DNA of 49,223 bases from the NCBI RefSeq assembly GCF_017873415.1, contig NZ_JAGGKD010000016.1:1-49223 (forward strand), given 5' to 3'. The notes below the pieces were generated by a model that was not told the origin of the DNA, did not search any database, and worked only from the letters and a program-made list of their open reading frames with translations. A program made the position numbers and the translations under genes. Of this stretch, positions 9,764 to 21,000 are shown piece by piece. How positions within the stretch are numbered: the stretch's first letter is position 1; each line of letters starts with the position of its first letter. The stretch comes from Methanolobus bombayensis. Its GTDB lineage: Archaea; Halobacteriota; Methanosarcinia; Methanosarcinales; Methanosarcinaceae.

Positions 9764-9781
9764 CTTTTATATGATTATCAT
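9764..9781 (+). promoter_or_regulatory. Possible TATA element overlapping a short palindrome, upstream of CobN-like gene 3
   Basis: CTTTTATATG is TATA-like and overlaps ATGATTATCAT (9771-9781), an 11-bp inverted repeat with a single central base. It lies about 245 bases before the ATG at 10024, which implies a long leader. It resembles half of a metal-repressor box, but this is only a visual likeness. Confidence 0.3.
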
Positions 9782-9896
9782 GTGTTAGTTTTAATACTCA
9801 CAAGTCTAAAGTTCAATATTTTGTTCAACGCTTCTGAGTTAATATCTAAAATTAATATGCATACGGTGGTTCGAAAAAAGAATACATTACTTTACA

Positions 9897-9944
9897 TGTT
9901 GGTACAGGATTTTATTTATGAATAGATGAAATCCTGTTTCAACA
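9897..9944 (+). promoter_or_regulatory. Long imperfect stem-loop in leader of CobN-like gene 3
   Basis: TGTTG (9897-9901) pairs with CAACA (9940-9944), and after a 2x2 internal loop ACAGGATTT (9904-9912) pairs with AAATCCTGT (9929-9937). That gives 14 base pairs around a 16-nt loop. No U-tract follows. It starts about 127 bases before the start codon, so a regulatory leader structure is plausible. Confidence 0.45.
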
Positions 9945-10023
9945 GATTTTAGATTCAAGTTAATATGCGAACATTGCGACATTGTGGAGGCTTTGTTTGT
10001 TCGGGTATATTTCGGGGGATAAT

Positions 10024-13000
10024 ATGAAAACAAAAACAAGATCTATATTATTGACAAGTATATTGTTGTTATTATCATTAACAACAATTGTATCGGCGGA
10101 TGAACAACAAATAGATATCATGTATGTAGGATGGGTGCCAAATCCTGCCCTGGAAATGGCAAGTCAGAACGCTACGTTTGCTGAAGATATAAACTACATT
10201 TATATTCCTTCCTATAACACTACAACCTGGGCCGGACCAAGTGACGAACTTATTGAAGCTGCAAATTCCGGACTTCTAGAGGAACAGGATGTCATCTTCT
10301 GTGACATGCTTTCTGCAAGTATTTACGACCCTCTAAATGCTTCATTCTTTGATGCAAAGTATAATGGAGTATCATTGGTTGATATAAGATCCATAAACAC
10401 TCCTGCTTACTTTGACTATGTTTCCAATGGCTCGATAGATGATTCTATATGCAACTACTACAACAGCATGGGTATTGAAAGCGAGGTAGAAAAACAGAAT
10501 GCTGAGAATCTGCTCAACTACCTCGCAACAGAATACGGTAATCATCCGGAGATCACAGATAACTGGGTAACTCTCAAGGTAATGTACATTGCCTGGGCAC
10601 CAAGTGATGCACTTGCAACTGCAAGTCAGACAAATCCATACAGTCAGAATATAGAGTACACTTATATTCCATCATACAACACAACAACCTGGGCCGGACC
10701 CAGTGATGAACTGATAGCCGCTGGCGAAGGAGGTCTTCTGTCTGAACAGGATGTTATATTCTGTGATATGCTCGCAGATAATATATTCAATCCAATGAAC
10801 ATCTCCTTAAGTGCTTCACATGATAACGGTACTGTGCTGGTGGATATACGTTCCATTAACACTCCTGAATACTTCGATTATGTTTACGAAGGTTCAGAGA
10901 ATATCACTTTCTGTAACTACTACAATAATATGGGAACTGCAACCACTTCCCAGTTAATTAATGCAGAGAATCTTCTTATCTATCTTACAAAGGAACTTAC
11001 AAATAATCCTGAGCTCACAGATGAATGGGAATACGTAACACCTGGTCAGATATCGTTGCCTGACATAGGTCTTTATCATCCTGATTATGAAGGCAAGTAC
11101 TTCGAGACAACAGAAGAATATCTTGCATGGTATTCAGATTACGCTGGTTCACACAGAGTATATGATCCAAGCAAGCCCACCATAGGAATGTGGATGCACA
11201 GGTCCGATATCAAAGATGGAAATATAGAAGTTGTTGATGCACTTGTGGAAGATATCGAATCAAAGGACTGTAACGTAATACTAGGATTCGATACCTTTGA
11301 TGATATTATCAAATACTATTGTGATGAGGAAGGTAATCCTCTCGTACAAAGTGTGATCTCACTGAAAAGTTTCAGGCTTAATTATTTCAATAACACAAAA
11401 GGTCTGGAAGAACTTGAGGCTCTGGACGTTCCTGTTCTCAGGGGTATTGTTGTTGAAAGTACAAATACTTACGACCCTGCAGATGAGAATCGTGGAATAC
11501 CTAATGGCCAGGTGGTACGCAAGACCATAGGCCCTAACGTTGATGGTATTTTTGAATACATAGTTGTGGGTGACAGCATATATAATCCTGATACACAGAC
11601 CAGTGTTTTTGAAGCAAGGGATGCACAGGTTGATTGGATTGTTAATAGATCCATAAACTGGGCAGAACTGAAACTTAATGAGAATAAAGACAAGAAAGTT
11701 GCAATCATCTACTACAACTATCCATCAGGAAAAGATAACATCGGTGCAAGTTATATGGACACCATCTCAAGCATGAGACTGTTGCTCAATAAAATGGATG
11801 GAGCCAACTTCACTGTGGAAAGTGTTCCTGATAATAACAGCCAGTTTCTTGAAATGATATGGGCACAGGGTATCAATGCCGGTTCATGGGCTCCGGGTGT
11901 CATGAATGAAATGATTGAGAATAGGACCGAATGGGGACTTCAGCTCATACCAATGGAAATATATCATCAGTGGTTTGAAGAGGAGATACCTGATGATCTT
12001 AAGGATCAGGTCATTCAGGAATGGGGAGAACCATGGAATGAAGACCTTCCACAGAATAAGAGTCTTATGATCTGGGAAGATGATCTTGGTGAGAAATTCA
12101 TTGTCATTCCAACCGTCCAGTTTGGTAATGTATGGATTATGCCGCAGCCAGCAAGGGGTTTCATTCAGAATGACGATGCACTTTATCACAGCAGCATTGT
12201 TCCACCACCACACCAATACATTGCTTTCTATTTATGGCTTAATGATGACTGGGATGCTGATGCGATTATTCATCTGGGCACCCATGGAACACACGAATGG
12301 TTGCCGGGACAGGCATATGGTATGAACCGCTCAGCAGAGTGGGCACCACTTTTGCTGCAGGATCTGCCTAACATCTATCCTTACATCGTGGCAAATGTCG
12401 GTGAAGGACTTACAGCTGAATATCGTGGTAATGCACTGATCATCGATCATCTGACACCTACACTTGAAAGATCAGGAACTTATGGTCAACTGGAAAACAT
12501 GTCACGCTTCATCCAGGAGTACTATGGACCTGAGATGTCATTGCAGACAAAACAGGCATATCAGATGGCTATAATCGATGAAATGGTGGAATCCGGAGTT
12601 GATGTGGACCTTGAGGTCAATGCAACGGAACTTTACCTTTATGATGAATCACAATTTGATGGCTTTGTTAAAGATATACTCCATGAATATCTTGAAGATA
12701 TCGAAGGAGAGAACATACCATACGGAATGCACATACTTGGAGAGGTTCCTTCAACCAATTCCACAGGTCCTTACAGGGATGAGCTTTCAGGAATGGTAAG
12801 GTCAATGATGGGAAGTTATTTTGAGGACAATATCACGGCAGCTTTCTATCCTTTAAATGAATATCCACTTGGAATTCCATTTAATGACACAGATATCGAT
12901 CTTCTGGTATGGGAGGTTATGACCAATGGAACAAGTCCAGATGATGCTCAGTTGATGGTCTATGGAGAGATCAACAAGTCAGTGAATCTGGATCTGGAAT

Positions 13001-14859
13001 TTGGTCTTGATTGCAGGCAGAACCTCCTGGACAGTGCCATTGAGATTGATCGTGTGATATCTGCATTGAGTGCAGGTTTCGTTCCGGCAGGTCCGGGAAC
13101 AGATCCTGTGATGAATCCTAATGCGGTTCCAACTGGAAGGAACTTCTATGGTGTCAATCCAGAACTCTATCCATCAGAAGCAACCTGGAAGCTTGGAAAG
13201 GTGCTTGCACAACAGTTGCTTATAGACTACTATGAGAACCACGGTGAATACCCACGTAAAGTATCCTTCTCCAGGTTTGGAGTAGAGTTCATCAGAGACC
13301 ATGGTACCCTTGAAGCAGAGGCACTGTATCTGATGGGTGTAAAGCCGATATGGGACAGGAATGGTAAAGTTACAGGAATAGAGCTTTTATCTGAAGAAGA
13401 ACTTCTGCCGGACTATGATACCTCTGCACCAGGAAGACCTCGTATTGATATAGTATATACTACTGCTGGTATGCGTGATGCATTCCCGGATAAGTTGAAG
13501 ATGCTCGATGACGCTGCAAAACTTGCGAACCTTGCAGAGCCGGGGAACTATCCGAACTATATTAATATCAGCACACAGGCAATCTACACAGATCTGTATG
13601 CTTCATTCCTGAACAGCACAGGAAATGAGACATATTCAGCTGAGATGGCAGGTAAATTGTCAACAATGAGGTGCTTCGCAGTTCGTGACGGTACTTACGA
13701 GATAGCTGTTGGAAATGCAATTGAAGCTAGTGGTACATGGGAAAATGAATCTGAGATCGCCGAGCTGTATCTTGATAAGATGGGGTATGCTTATGGAAGT
13801 GAACTCTGGGGTTTTGACTGTTCCGAACTTCTCAGAGGTAACCTGATGAATGTGGATGCTTCAGTACACTCCGATTCTTCCAACCTGTATGATACGCTTG
13901 ATAACGATGATTTCTTCCAGTATTTCGGTGGTCTGAATCTTGCTACAAGGTATGTAAGCGGCAAGACACCTGACATGTATGTGTCTGATACAAGGAATCC
14001 TGACCAGGCAGAGATGGTGGAGCTTGGCCGGTATATCAACGTCAACATCCGTTCCAGATATCTTAATGATAAGTGGATCGAAGGTATGATGAATTCCGGG
14101 TATTCCGGTGGCAGAATGATGGCTGAGTTCTTTGACAATCTCTGGGGCTGGGAAGTCTCTAATCCTGAACTCGTCGATGACAGTATGTGGGAAAATGCGC
14201 TTGAAACATACGTCAATGATGATATGAAGGAGTTCTTCAATGCGAACAATCCAGGTGCATACCAGTCCATTACAGCAAGGATGCTGGAAGGTGTACGTAA
14301 AGGCTACATAAAAATGTCGGAGGATTCAGTTAACAAACTTGTAAATGAGTACGTGGAATCAGTTGCAGAATACGGGGCAACATGTTGTCACCACACATGT
14401 GGTAATATGGCTTTGGATGATTTTACAAAGGGTCTTATGTCGGGAGCCGGAGTTCCTCCGGAAATACAGCAAAAATACAATGAAAGAATGTATGAAGCTA
14501 CCCTGCAAGATCAGTTTGTGGCACAACAAGCAACTGATACAAGTTCATTGAAAACAACAAAAGATGATTCGTTCAACTCTGTCCAAAGAGCAATGGCAGA
14601 TGGTTCTGGTTCATCCAACCAGACGATGATGGCTGATTCAGGTGGAGCAGGAACAGATTATGACGCACCATTAAAGGATTCTGGAAAATCAACTCCTGAC
14701 AATTACATTGAAGGATATGAGATGACACAGGAAGCTGTCGAGAATACCGAGAGTTCAAATACTCCGACATTCACGAGTTCAGATATCTTTGCATCAGTAT
14801 TTGTGGTGGGAACTCTTGGAGCCATATATATAGGATTCTGGAGAAGAAGAAAATTCTAA
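10024..14859 (+). CDS. Secreted, membrane-anchored CobN/BchH-family (cobaltochelatase-like) protein with duplicated N-terminal module
   Basis: ATG 10024 follows CGGGGGAT. The upstream TTG at 9982 would add 14 residues ahead of a clean signal peptide (MKTKTRSILLTS to VSA), so I rejected it. The mature protein begins with two tandem modules of about 154 residues (DIMYVGWVP... and KVMYIAWAP...). The CobN/Mg-chelatase core follows, with HLGTHGTHEW at residues 750-759 and NVGEG...DHLTP after it. Near the end come TCCHHTCGN, a Ser/Gly/Gln linker, STPDNYIEGYEMTQE, one membrane helix and FWRRRKF. Length is 1611 residues, longer than a typical cytoplasmic CobN (about 1200-1300). The signature motif is intact, so tetrapyrrole or divalent-metal binding outside the cell is plausible. 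Actual chelatase activity is unproven because no ChlI/ChlD or CobS/CobT gene is here and extracellular ATP is unlikely. Confidence 0.85.
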   Translation: MKTKTRSILLTSILLLLSLTTIVSADEQQIDIMYVGWVPNPALEMASQNATFAEDINYIYIPSYNTTTWAGPSDELIEAANSGLLEEQDVIFCDMLSASIYDPLNASFFDAKYNGVSLVDIRSINTPAYFDYVSNGSIDDSICNYYNSMGIESEVEKQNAENLLNYLATEYGNHPEITDNWVTLKVMYIAWAPSDALATASQTNPYSQNIEYTYIPSYNTTTWAGPSDELIAAGEGGLLSEQDVIFCDMLADNIFNPMNISLSASHDNGTVLVDIRSINTPEYFDYVYEGSENITFCNYYNNMGTATTSQLINAENLLIYLTKELTNNPELTDEWEYVTPGQISLPDIGLYHPDYEGKYFETTEEYLAWYSDYAGSHRVYDPSKPTIGMWMHRSDIKDGNIEVVDALVEDIESKDCNVILGFDTFDDIIKYYCDEEGNPLVQSVISLKSFRLNYFNNTKGLEELEALDVPVLRGIVVESTNTYDPADENRGIPNGQVVRKTIGPNVDGIFEYIVVGDSIYNPDTQTSVFEARDAQVDWIVNRSINWAELKLNENKDKKVAIIYYNYPSGKDNIGASYMDTISSMRLLLNKMDGANFTVESVPDNNSQFLEMIWAQGINAGSWAPGVMNEMIENRTEWGLQLIPMEIYHQWFEEEIPDDLKDQVIQEWGEPWNEDLPQNKSLMIWEDDLGEKFIVIPTVQFGNVWIMPQPARGFIQNDDALYHSSIVPPPHQYIAFYLWLNDDWDADAIIHLGTHGTHEWLPGQAYGMNRSAEWAPLLLQDLPNIYPYIVANVGEGLTAEYRGNALIIDHLTPTLERSGTYGQLENMSRFIQEYYGPEMSLQTKQAYQMAIIDEMVESGVDVDLEVNATELYLYDESQFDGFVKDILHEYLEDIEGENIPYGMHILGEVPSTNSTGPYRDELSGMVRSMMGSYFEDNITAAFYPLNEYPLGIPFNDTDIDLLVWEVMTNGTSPDDAQLMVYGEINKSVNLDLEFGLDCRQNLLDSAIEIDRVISALSAGFVPAGPGTDPVMNPNAVPTGRNFYGVNPELYPSEATWKLGKVLAQQLLIDYYENHGEYPRKVSFSRFGVEFIRDHGTLEAEALYLMGVKPIWDRNGKVTGIELLSEEELLPDYDTSAPGRPRIDIVYTTAGMRDAFPDKLKMLDDAAKLANLAEPGNYPNYINISTQAIYTDLYASFLNSTGNETYSAEMAGKLSTMRCFAVRDGTYEIAVGNAIEASGTWENESEIAELYLDKMGYAYGSELWGFDCSELLRGNLMNVDASVHSDSSNLYDTLDNDDFFQYFGGLNLATRYVSGKTPDMYVSDTRNPDQAEMVELGRYINVNIRSRYLNDKWIEGMMNSGYSGGRMMAEFFDNLWGWEVSNPELVDDSMWENALETYVNDDMKEFFNANNPGAYQSITARMLEGVRKGYIKMSEDSVNKLVNEYVESVAEYGATCCHHTCGNMALDDFTKGLMSGAGVPPEIQQKYNERMYEATLQDQFVAQQATDTSSLKTTKDDSFNSVQRAMADGSGSSNQTMMADSGGAGTDYDAPLKDSGKSTPDNYIEGYEMTQEAVENTESSNTPTFTSSDIFASVFVVGTLGAIYIGFWRRRKF
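10111..11037 (+). repeat. Tandem intragenic duplication of about 460 bp in CobN-like gene 3
   Basis: Copy 1 runs from 10111 to about 10572 and copy 2 from 10573 to about 11037. Aligned landmarks are PSYNTTTWAGPSDELI, EQDVIFCDML, VDIRSINTP and YFDYV in both copies. Several stretches of 10-17 bases are identical, for example AACCTGGGCCGGACC, so the duplication is fairly recent. Confidence 0.8.
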
Positions 14860-14867
14860 AGACTTTC

Positions 14868-14905
14868 GGCACTTTTCAATAAGTGTCTCTTATTTTATTT
14901 TTATG
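14868..14905 (+). terminator. Hairpin plus U-rich terminator after CobN-like gene 3
   Basis: GGCACTT (14868-14874) pairs with AAGTGTC (14881-14887), including one G-U pair, and is followed by TCTTATTTTATTTTTATG. It is a decayed version of the stem after CobN-like gene 1. Confidence 0.6.
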
Positions 14906-15077
14906 TTTGCTCATCTCGCTTGATATTTATATTCATACATTATATATAATATTTTTTTAATAGTCGTTATGTTTTATATACAAGTTTACTTGAATATATT
15001 TACTAATTACATAATATCATGAATATTTCTTTGATTGTTCTATTTCTATACTCAGCACAAAAACAGGAAATGAATAC

Positions 15078-18000
15078 ATGACGGATAGGAAAAAAATTGC
15101 ATTCATCTTCATACTTTTATTGTTTTTTACATCTCTTGCTTCGGCAAACAATGACGACAACATTATCTTTCTGAAAGCAGGTCATATTGATACTGATCTG
15201 AAAAAGGATGCAAACACTACAGAGCCGCATATAATGAGTTCTAGTGTGAATAGTGAATTGCCTGATAGTTCAGAAACATATTATCTGGTTCAATTCAATG
15301 GCATTGTAAAGCCTGAATGGAAAGAAGCGTTGATAACAACAGATGCTGAGATTTTAGATTACGTTCCTGATAATACATTTGTGCTGAAAATGAATGAAAC
15401 CGTCAGGGTTCAGGTTGAGTCTTTTGATTTTGTACGCTGGGTTGGGGGATATTTACCTGATTATAAGTATGTGGAAGAAACAGATTTCTCTATAAATTCA
15501 TTAGATTCTGAAAACACAGGGACTATTGATTTAGTTGTGTATCTTTTCGAACCTGATATCAACGGATATGTTAAGTCTGAAATCGAGGTTTTAGACGGCA
15601 TTATAGTAGACGAATCCGATGAAATGTTGTGGATACGACTTGGTGAAGACCGGATAGAAGAACTTACACAAATCAACAGTGTAAGCTGGATCGAAGAAGT
15701 TCAGGAATTAACAGTATCTAATAATGTTGCATCAGAGATTCTCAAGGTTAACACTGTTCATAATACACTTAGCCTGAAAGGAAATGAGCAAATAGTTGCT
15801 GTTTGTGACATCGGACTTGACAAGGGAGTTAATGACAACTCAATGCACGCAGATCTCAGGGGAAGGATACTTGAGATTATGGATTATTCAGATGATGGTG
15901 CTGAAGATACAACGGGACATGGTACTCATGTAACTGGTTCAGTCCTTGGTAATGGTAATCTGTCAGATGGAGAATATGCAGGAACGGCACCTGGAGCCGA
16001 GCTTGTATTTCAGGCAATAGGTGACGATAATGGAGATATAGTTCCTCTTTACAGTTCGATATCTAATGTTTTCCAGGATGCATATAATGCCGGGGCGAGA
16101 ATACATACCAATAGCTGGGGATCTGATACAGATGGAGTATATGATGGTTATTCTTTTTATTTAGATAAATTTGCATGGGAGCATCCTGATATGTTGATAT
16201 TGTTCTCTGTTGGAAATGAAGGAGAGGACATGGATGATAATGGTGTTGTTGATCAGGGTTCCATTAACTCACCTGCAACTGCCAAAAACTGTCTGGCAGT
16301 AGGTGCTTCTGAAACTGACAGGGGAGAGACTTTTTCTATTAATTCTTATTCTACATGGGGTACACGCTGGTCCGATAAATATGATACTGAACCTATTAAA
16401 AACGATTATTTGGGAGATGATAGTGAAGGTATTGCAGCATTCAGTAGCAGAGGTCCAACAAATGACAGCAGGATAAAACCGGATATCGTTGCACCTGGTA
16501 CTTTCATAATCTCGACCCAGGCAAGTACAAGTACTGCATGGTATGACTGGGACACTTCTTCAACCGGACAGTATTATGCATACATGGGTGGAACAAGTAT
16601 GGCCACACCATTGGTTGCAGGTTCCGCTGCCCTTGTTAGAGAGTATTATAATGACTACGAAAATGTAGCAAATCCAAGTGCAGCTCTTCTTAAAGCAACT
16701 CTTTTGAATGGTGCATACGACCTGACACCCGGACAATACGGAACCGGAGATGATCAGGAAGTAACCGGGAGACCTGATTACTCTCAGGGTTGGGGAAGAC
16801 TTGATGTTGAAAATTCCATTATGGCTGAGTACCCGAAAGTTATAGCATATTATGATGGTGAATCTCTGAGCACCGGTGAATCATGGATTCATACCTATGA
16901 TTATATTGAAAGCGGCAATTCTTTAAGGGCCACTCTTGTATGGACCGACTATCCGGGCCAGGTTTACTCTAGCAAAAATCTCATGAACGATCTTGACTTT
17001 ATTATCACAGGTCCTTCTGAATCATATTATGGAAATGGTGGTTCTACCCCGGATCATATCAACAATGTTGAAGGAATTGAATTAAATAGTGTATCAGGAG
17101 GAGATTATACATTTATTGTTGATGGTTACAGTGTGAGTATTGGTGGAGAACAACCTTTCTCACTAGTAGCTTCCTTCATCTGCGATAATAATGAGTTCCC
17201 TGCACCCGGCACACTGGCTGACAGTAAGAACACTGCGGTGTCCACTGATGTTGTGCATCCACAGGGAGTTGATCTTAGTTCTATTGTCATGAGCATAAAT
17301 AATGTTCCAGTATCATTTGATTCGGTTCAGATTACTGATGGTTATAGTATTGAATACAACAATCCTTCATCTTACCAGACCGGTAAATACAACGTCTCTG
17401 TAACAGCTACTACCGAAAATGGTCTGGATTTCTCATACTCATGGAATTTCACAGTTGATGCTGAAAGCTCAAACACTGCTCCTGTTCTTTCGGCTATCGG
17501 AAACAGGGAGGTCAGTGAAACCTATCCTCTGACAATCGAACTTTCAGCAGAAGATGATGATGGTGACACACTTACTTTTGGCACAAACGCAAGCTTTGGT
17601 GTCCTTGTTGATGACACTTTTACATGGAATACGGGTTACAGTGATGCCGGAGCATATGATTTTGAATTTAATGTTACCGATGGAATCGATGTCGATTCGG
17701 AAATTATTACAATAAATGTAATTAATGTGGATAGGGCACCTGTCCTGTCATATATAGGCAACAAAACTGTAAGTGAGAATAATACACTTGTTTTCAGTAT
17801 CAATGCAACCGATGATGACAATGATACTGTAACGTATTCAGCAAATGGGTTGCCAGAGGGCACTACTTTTGATACAAATAATGGAGATTTCACCTGGACT
17901 CCACAATATGATGAATCAGGAATTTACAACGTAGAATTCATCGCATGGGCAAATGGAATCAATGATTCGGAAACAATTAAAATAACTGTTGTTAACGTGG

Positions 18001-21000
18001 ACCAGAAGCCTATTCTTGCAGAAATTACTAACAAGGAAATTGATGAAAATAAGTCACTGGCCTTTACAATTTCTGCCACGGATCCTGATGGGCCAGCTAC
18101 AATAATATATTCTGCAAATGATATGCCAGCAGGAGCCACACTTGATTCCGATTCCGGTGAATTTGCATGGACTCCCCTGTATAATCAGTCAGGTATCTAT
18201 GATGTGGAATTTATTGCCACTTCAAATGGTCTTACAGATACTCAGATTATAGCCATCACAGTAAATAATATTGATAGGCCGCCGGTATTTGAGACTATTA
18301 TCAATAAAACAGTTAGTGAGAACAATACTCTTACTTTCGCGATATCAGCAATAGATCCAGATGGCGATGACGTAACTTATTCGTCAGGTAATAACCCTCC
18401 AAATTCAATTATTGATTCAGAATCCGGTGAGTTTACCTGGACTCCTGATTTTGATGATGCCGGTTCCTATAATGTGGAGTTCATTGCCAGCTCAAACACG
18501 CTCAATGATTCTGAAATAATCGCTATTACAGTTCTCAATGTTGACAGGCCTGTGGAGCTGGATCCAGTTGATGATATAACGGTAAATGAAAATGAACTTA
18601 TTAATTTCCAGATTGCAGGAAATGATCCTGATGGAGATCAGATAAGTTATTCAGCATCTGTTCTTCCGGGAAATTCTTCACTTGATACTGAATCAGGTGA
18701 GTTCTTATGGATGACAGGTTACACTGATTCCGGTATATATGAGATTGAGTTCAATGCTACCGCAAACGGAACAACAGATTTGGAATCAATGATAATTACA
18801 GTAAACAATGTTGACAGGAAACCGGTATTTGATATAATCGAGGACCAACCAGTTGATGAGAACAGCACTCTGGTTTTCACTGTTTCAGCAACGGATCCTG
18901 ATGGAGATGATGTAACTTATTCATCTGACAATATACCATCAGGTTCTGTTCTGGATTCTAGTTCTGGTGAATTTACTTGGACTCCTGATTTCGATTCTGA
19001 AGGAACTTATAATGTTCAATTCAAAGCAGCTTCTAATTCTTTGAATACTACTACAGATGTCACAATCATTGTAACAAATACTGACAGGGAACCTGTTCTT
19101 GATCCCATAAATAGCAGGTCGGTTAATGAGAATGAAACCCTTGAGTTCAGTATTTCTGCAATCGATATAGACGGTGATGATGTAACTTATTCTGTAAATG
19201 ACCTGCCACATGGAGCTACTTTCAGCTCATCAGGTGACTTTAGCTGGACTCCTTCTTATGGCGAATCGGGCGAGTACATTGTTGAGTTCATGGCATCAGC
19301 CAATGGACTAAACGATTCTGAAACTATCACAATTTATGTTGGTGATGTTGACAGGCCACCTATACTGGATTCGATAGGTGATAAATCAGTCAGTGAGAAT
19401 TCAAATCTTGGATTTGCAATTTCTGCTACTGATCAGGATGTCGATGATGTGATTTCATATTCTATTGAAGGAATACCGGATGATGCTGATTTCAATCCTG
19501 AAACCAGACAATTTACCTGGACCCCGGACTATGACGATTCAGGTTCTTATGATGTGAAGTTCATTGCCAGTTCAAATGATCTTAATGATTCTGAAACTAT
19601 CACAATTACAGTTCTTAATGTTGACAGGCCAGTGGAACTTGATCCTGTTGATGATGTAACTGTAAACGAAAGTGAAGTTATCAATTTTGAGTTAATTGGA
19701 AATGACCCTGATGAGGATGATATTACATACTCCGCATTAGATTTACCTGGAAATTCCACTCTTGATAATGAGTCCGGTGAGTTCTACTGGGTGACAGGTT
19801 ACAACGATTCAGGAATATATGAAATAGAGTTCAATGCAACTGCTAATGGTAAAACAGACTTTGAATCAATGTTAATTACTGTCAATGATGTTGACAGAAA
19901 ACCTGAACTTGCAACTATTGGTAGCAAGAATATAAATGAAAATGCAACCCTCACTTTCACGGTTTCTGCAACAGATCTTGATGGCGATGATATTACATAT
20001 GCTACAAGCGAGTTGCCGGAAGGTTCCGTATTTGATTCTAGTACAAGAGTATTTGAATGGACAACAAATTACACAGATGCAGGTACTTACAGCATTAATT
20101 TCACTGTAAGCTCAAACGGTCTTATTGATTACGAAAATGTCAGTATAACTGTGTTTAATGTAAATGCTCCTCCTATGTTCCATCCAGTATCACCTAGAAC
20201 AATTCAGGTATCCAATAACCTTCAGTTCAACCTTAATGCAACTGACATAGATAACAATCCGCTGACATATTCAGCTGATACTCTGCCTTATGGGGCATAT
20301 TTCAATGTTACAAGTCTTTTGTTCAACTGGACTCCATTGATGAACCAGACAGGAATCCATTATGTCAATTTCACAGTAAATGACAGTCAGTATTCTGATA
20401 TTCTCAACGTTTCAATCACAGTAACCAATACCTCTTCAAGTGTGGTTACCACAAGCTCCGCTACCGGTGGCGGTGGTGGTGGAGGAGGCGGTGGTGGAAC
20501 CTCAGGTGAAGAGTATGAGAATATCGCAGTAAAGGATGTCAGCTCCGTCTTTGTAGGAACAGGTGATGTGAAGTTCGATTTCTACAGAGGTGGTAACGAT
20601 ATCCAGTATGTCAGTTATGAATCACTGAAGAATTCAGGAACCATCTCAGTAACCATTGAGGTACTGGTAGACAAATCGGCGTTTGTTAGTTCAATGCCTG
20701 CAGGAGAGGTTTACAGGAACATAAACATCTGGGTTGGAAAGGTAGGATATGCAACTGAGGATAATATCGCAGATCCTGTGATAGGCTTCAAGGTGCCCAG
20801 AGACTGGATCGAGAACAACAATATTGATCCTGATTCCATAGCTCTTAACAGGTATGACGGAGGATGGAGTAAACTTTCAACCCGACAGATAGATTCGGAT
20901 GATAATTACCTGTACTTTGAGGCCAGAACTCCGGGATTCTCACCTTTTGCAATCACTGGTGAAGTCCGAACTGAAAGCAGTCTAAATTCCGTAGATACCC

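Noticed and set aside
9965-10027. Short upstream ORF overlapping the start of CobN-like gene 3 by ATGA
   Set aside because: 20 codons with no ribosome binding site and no recognisable content; the overlap with ATG is likely coincidental.
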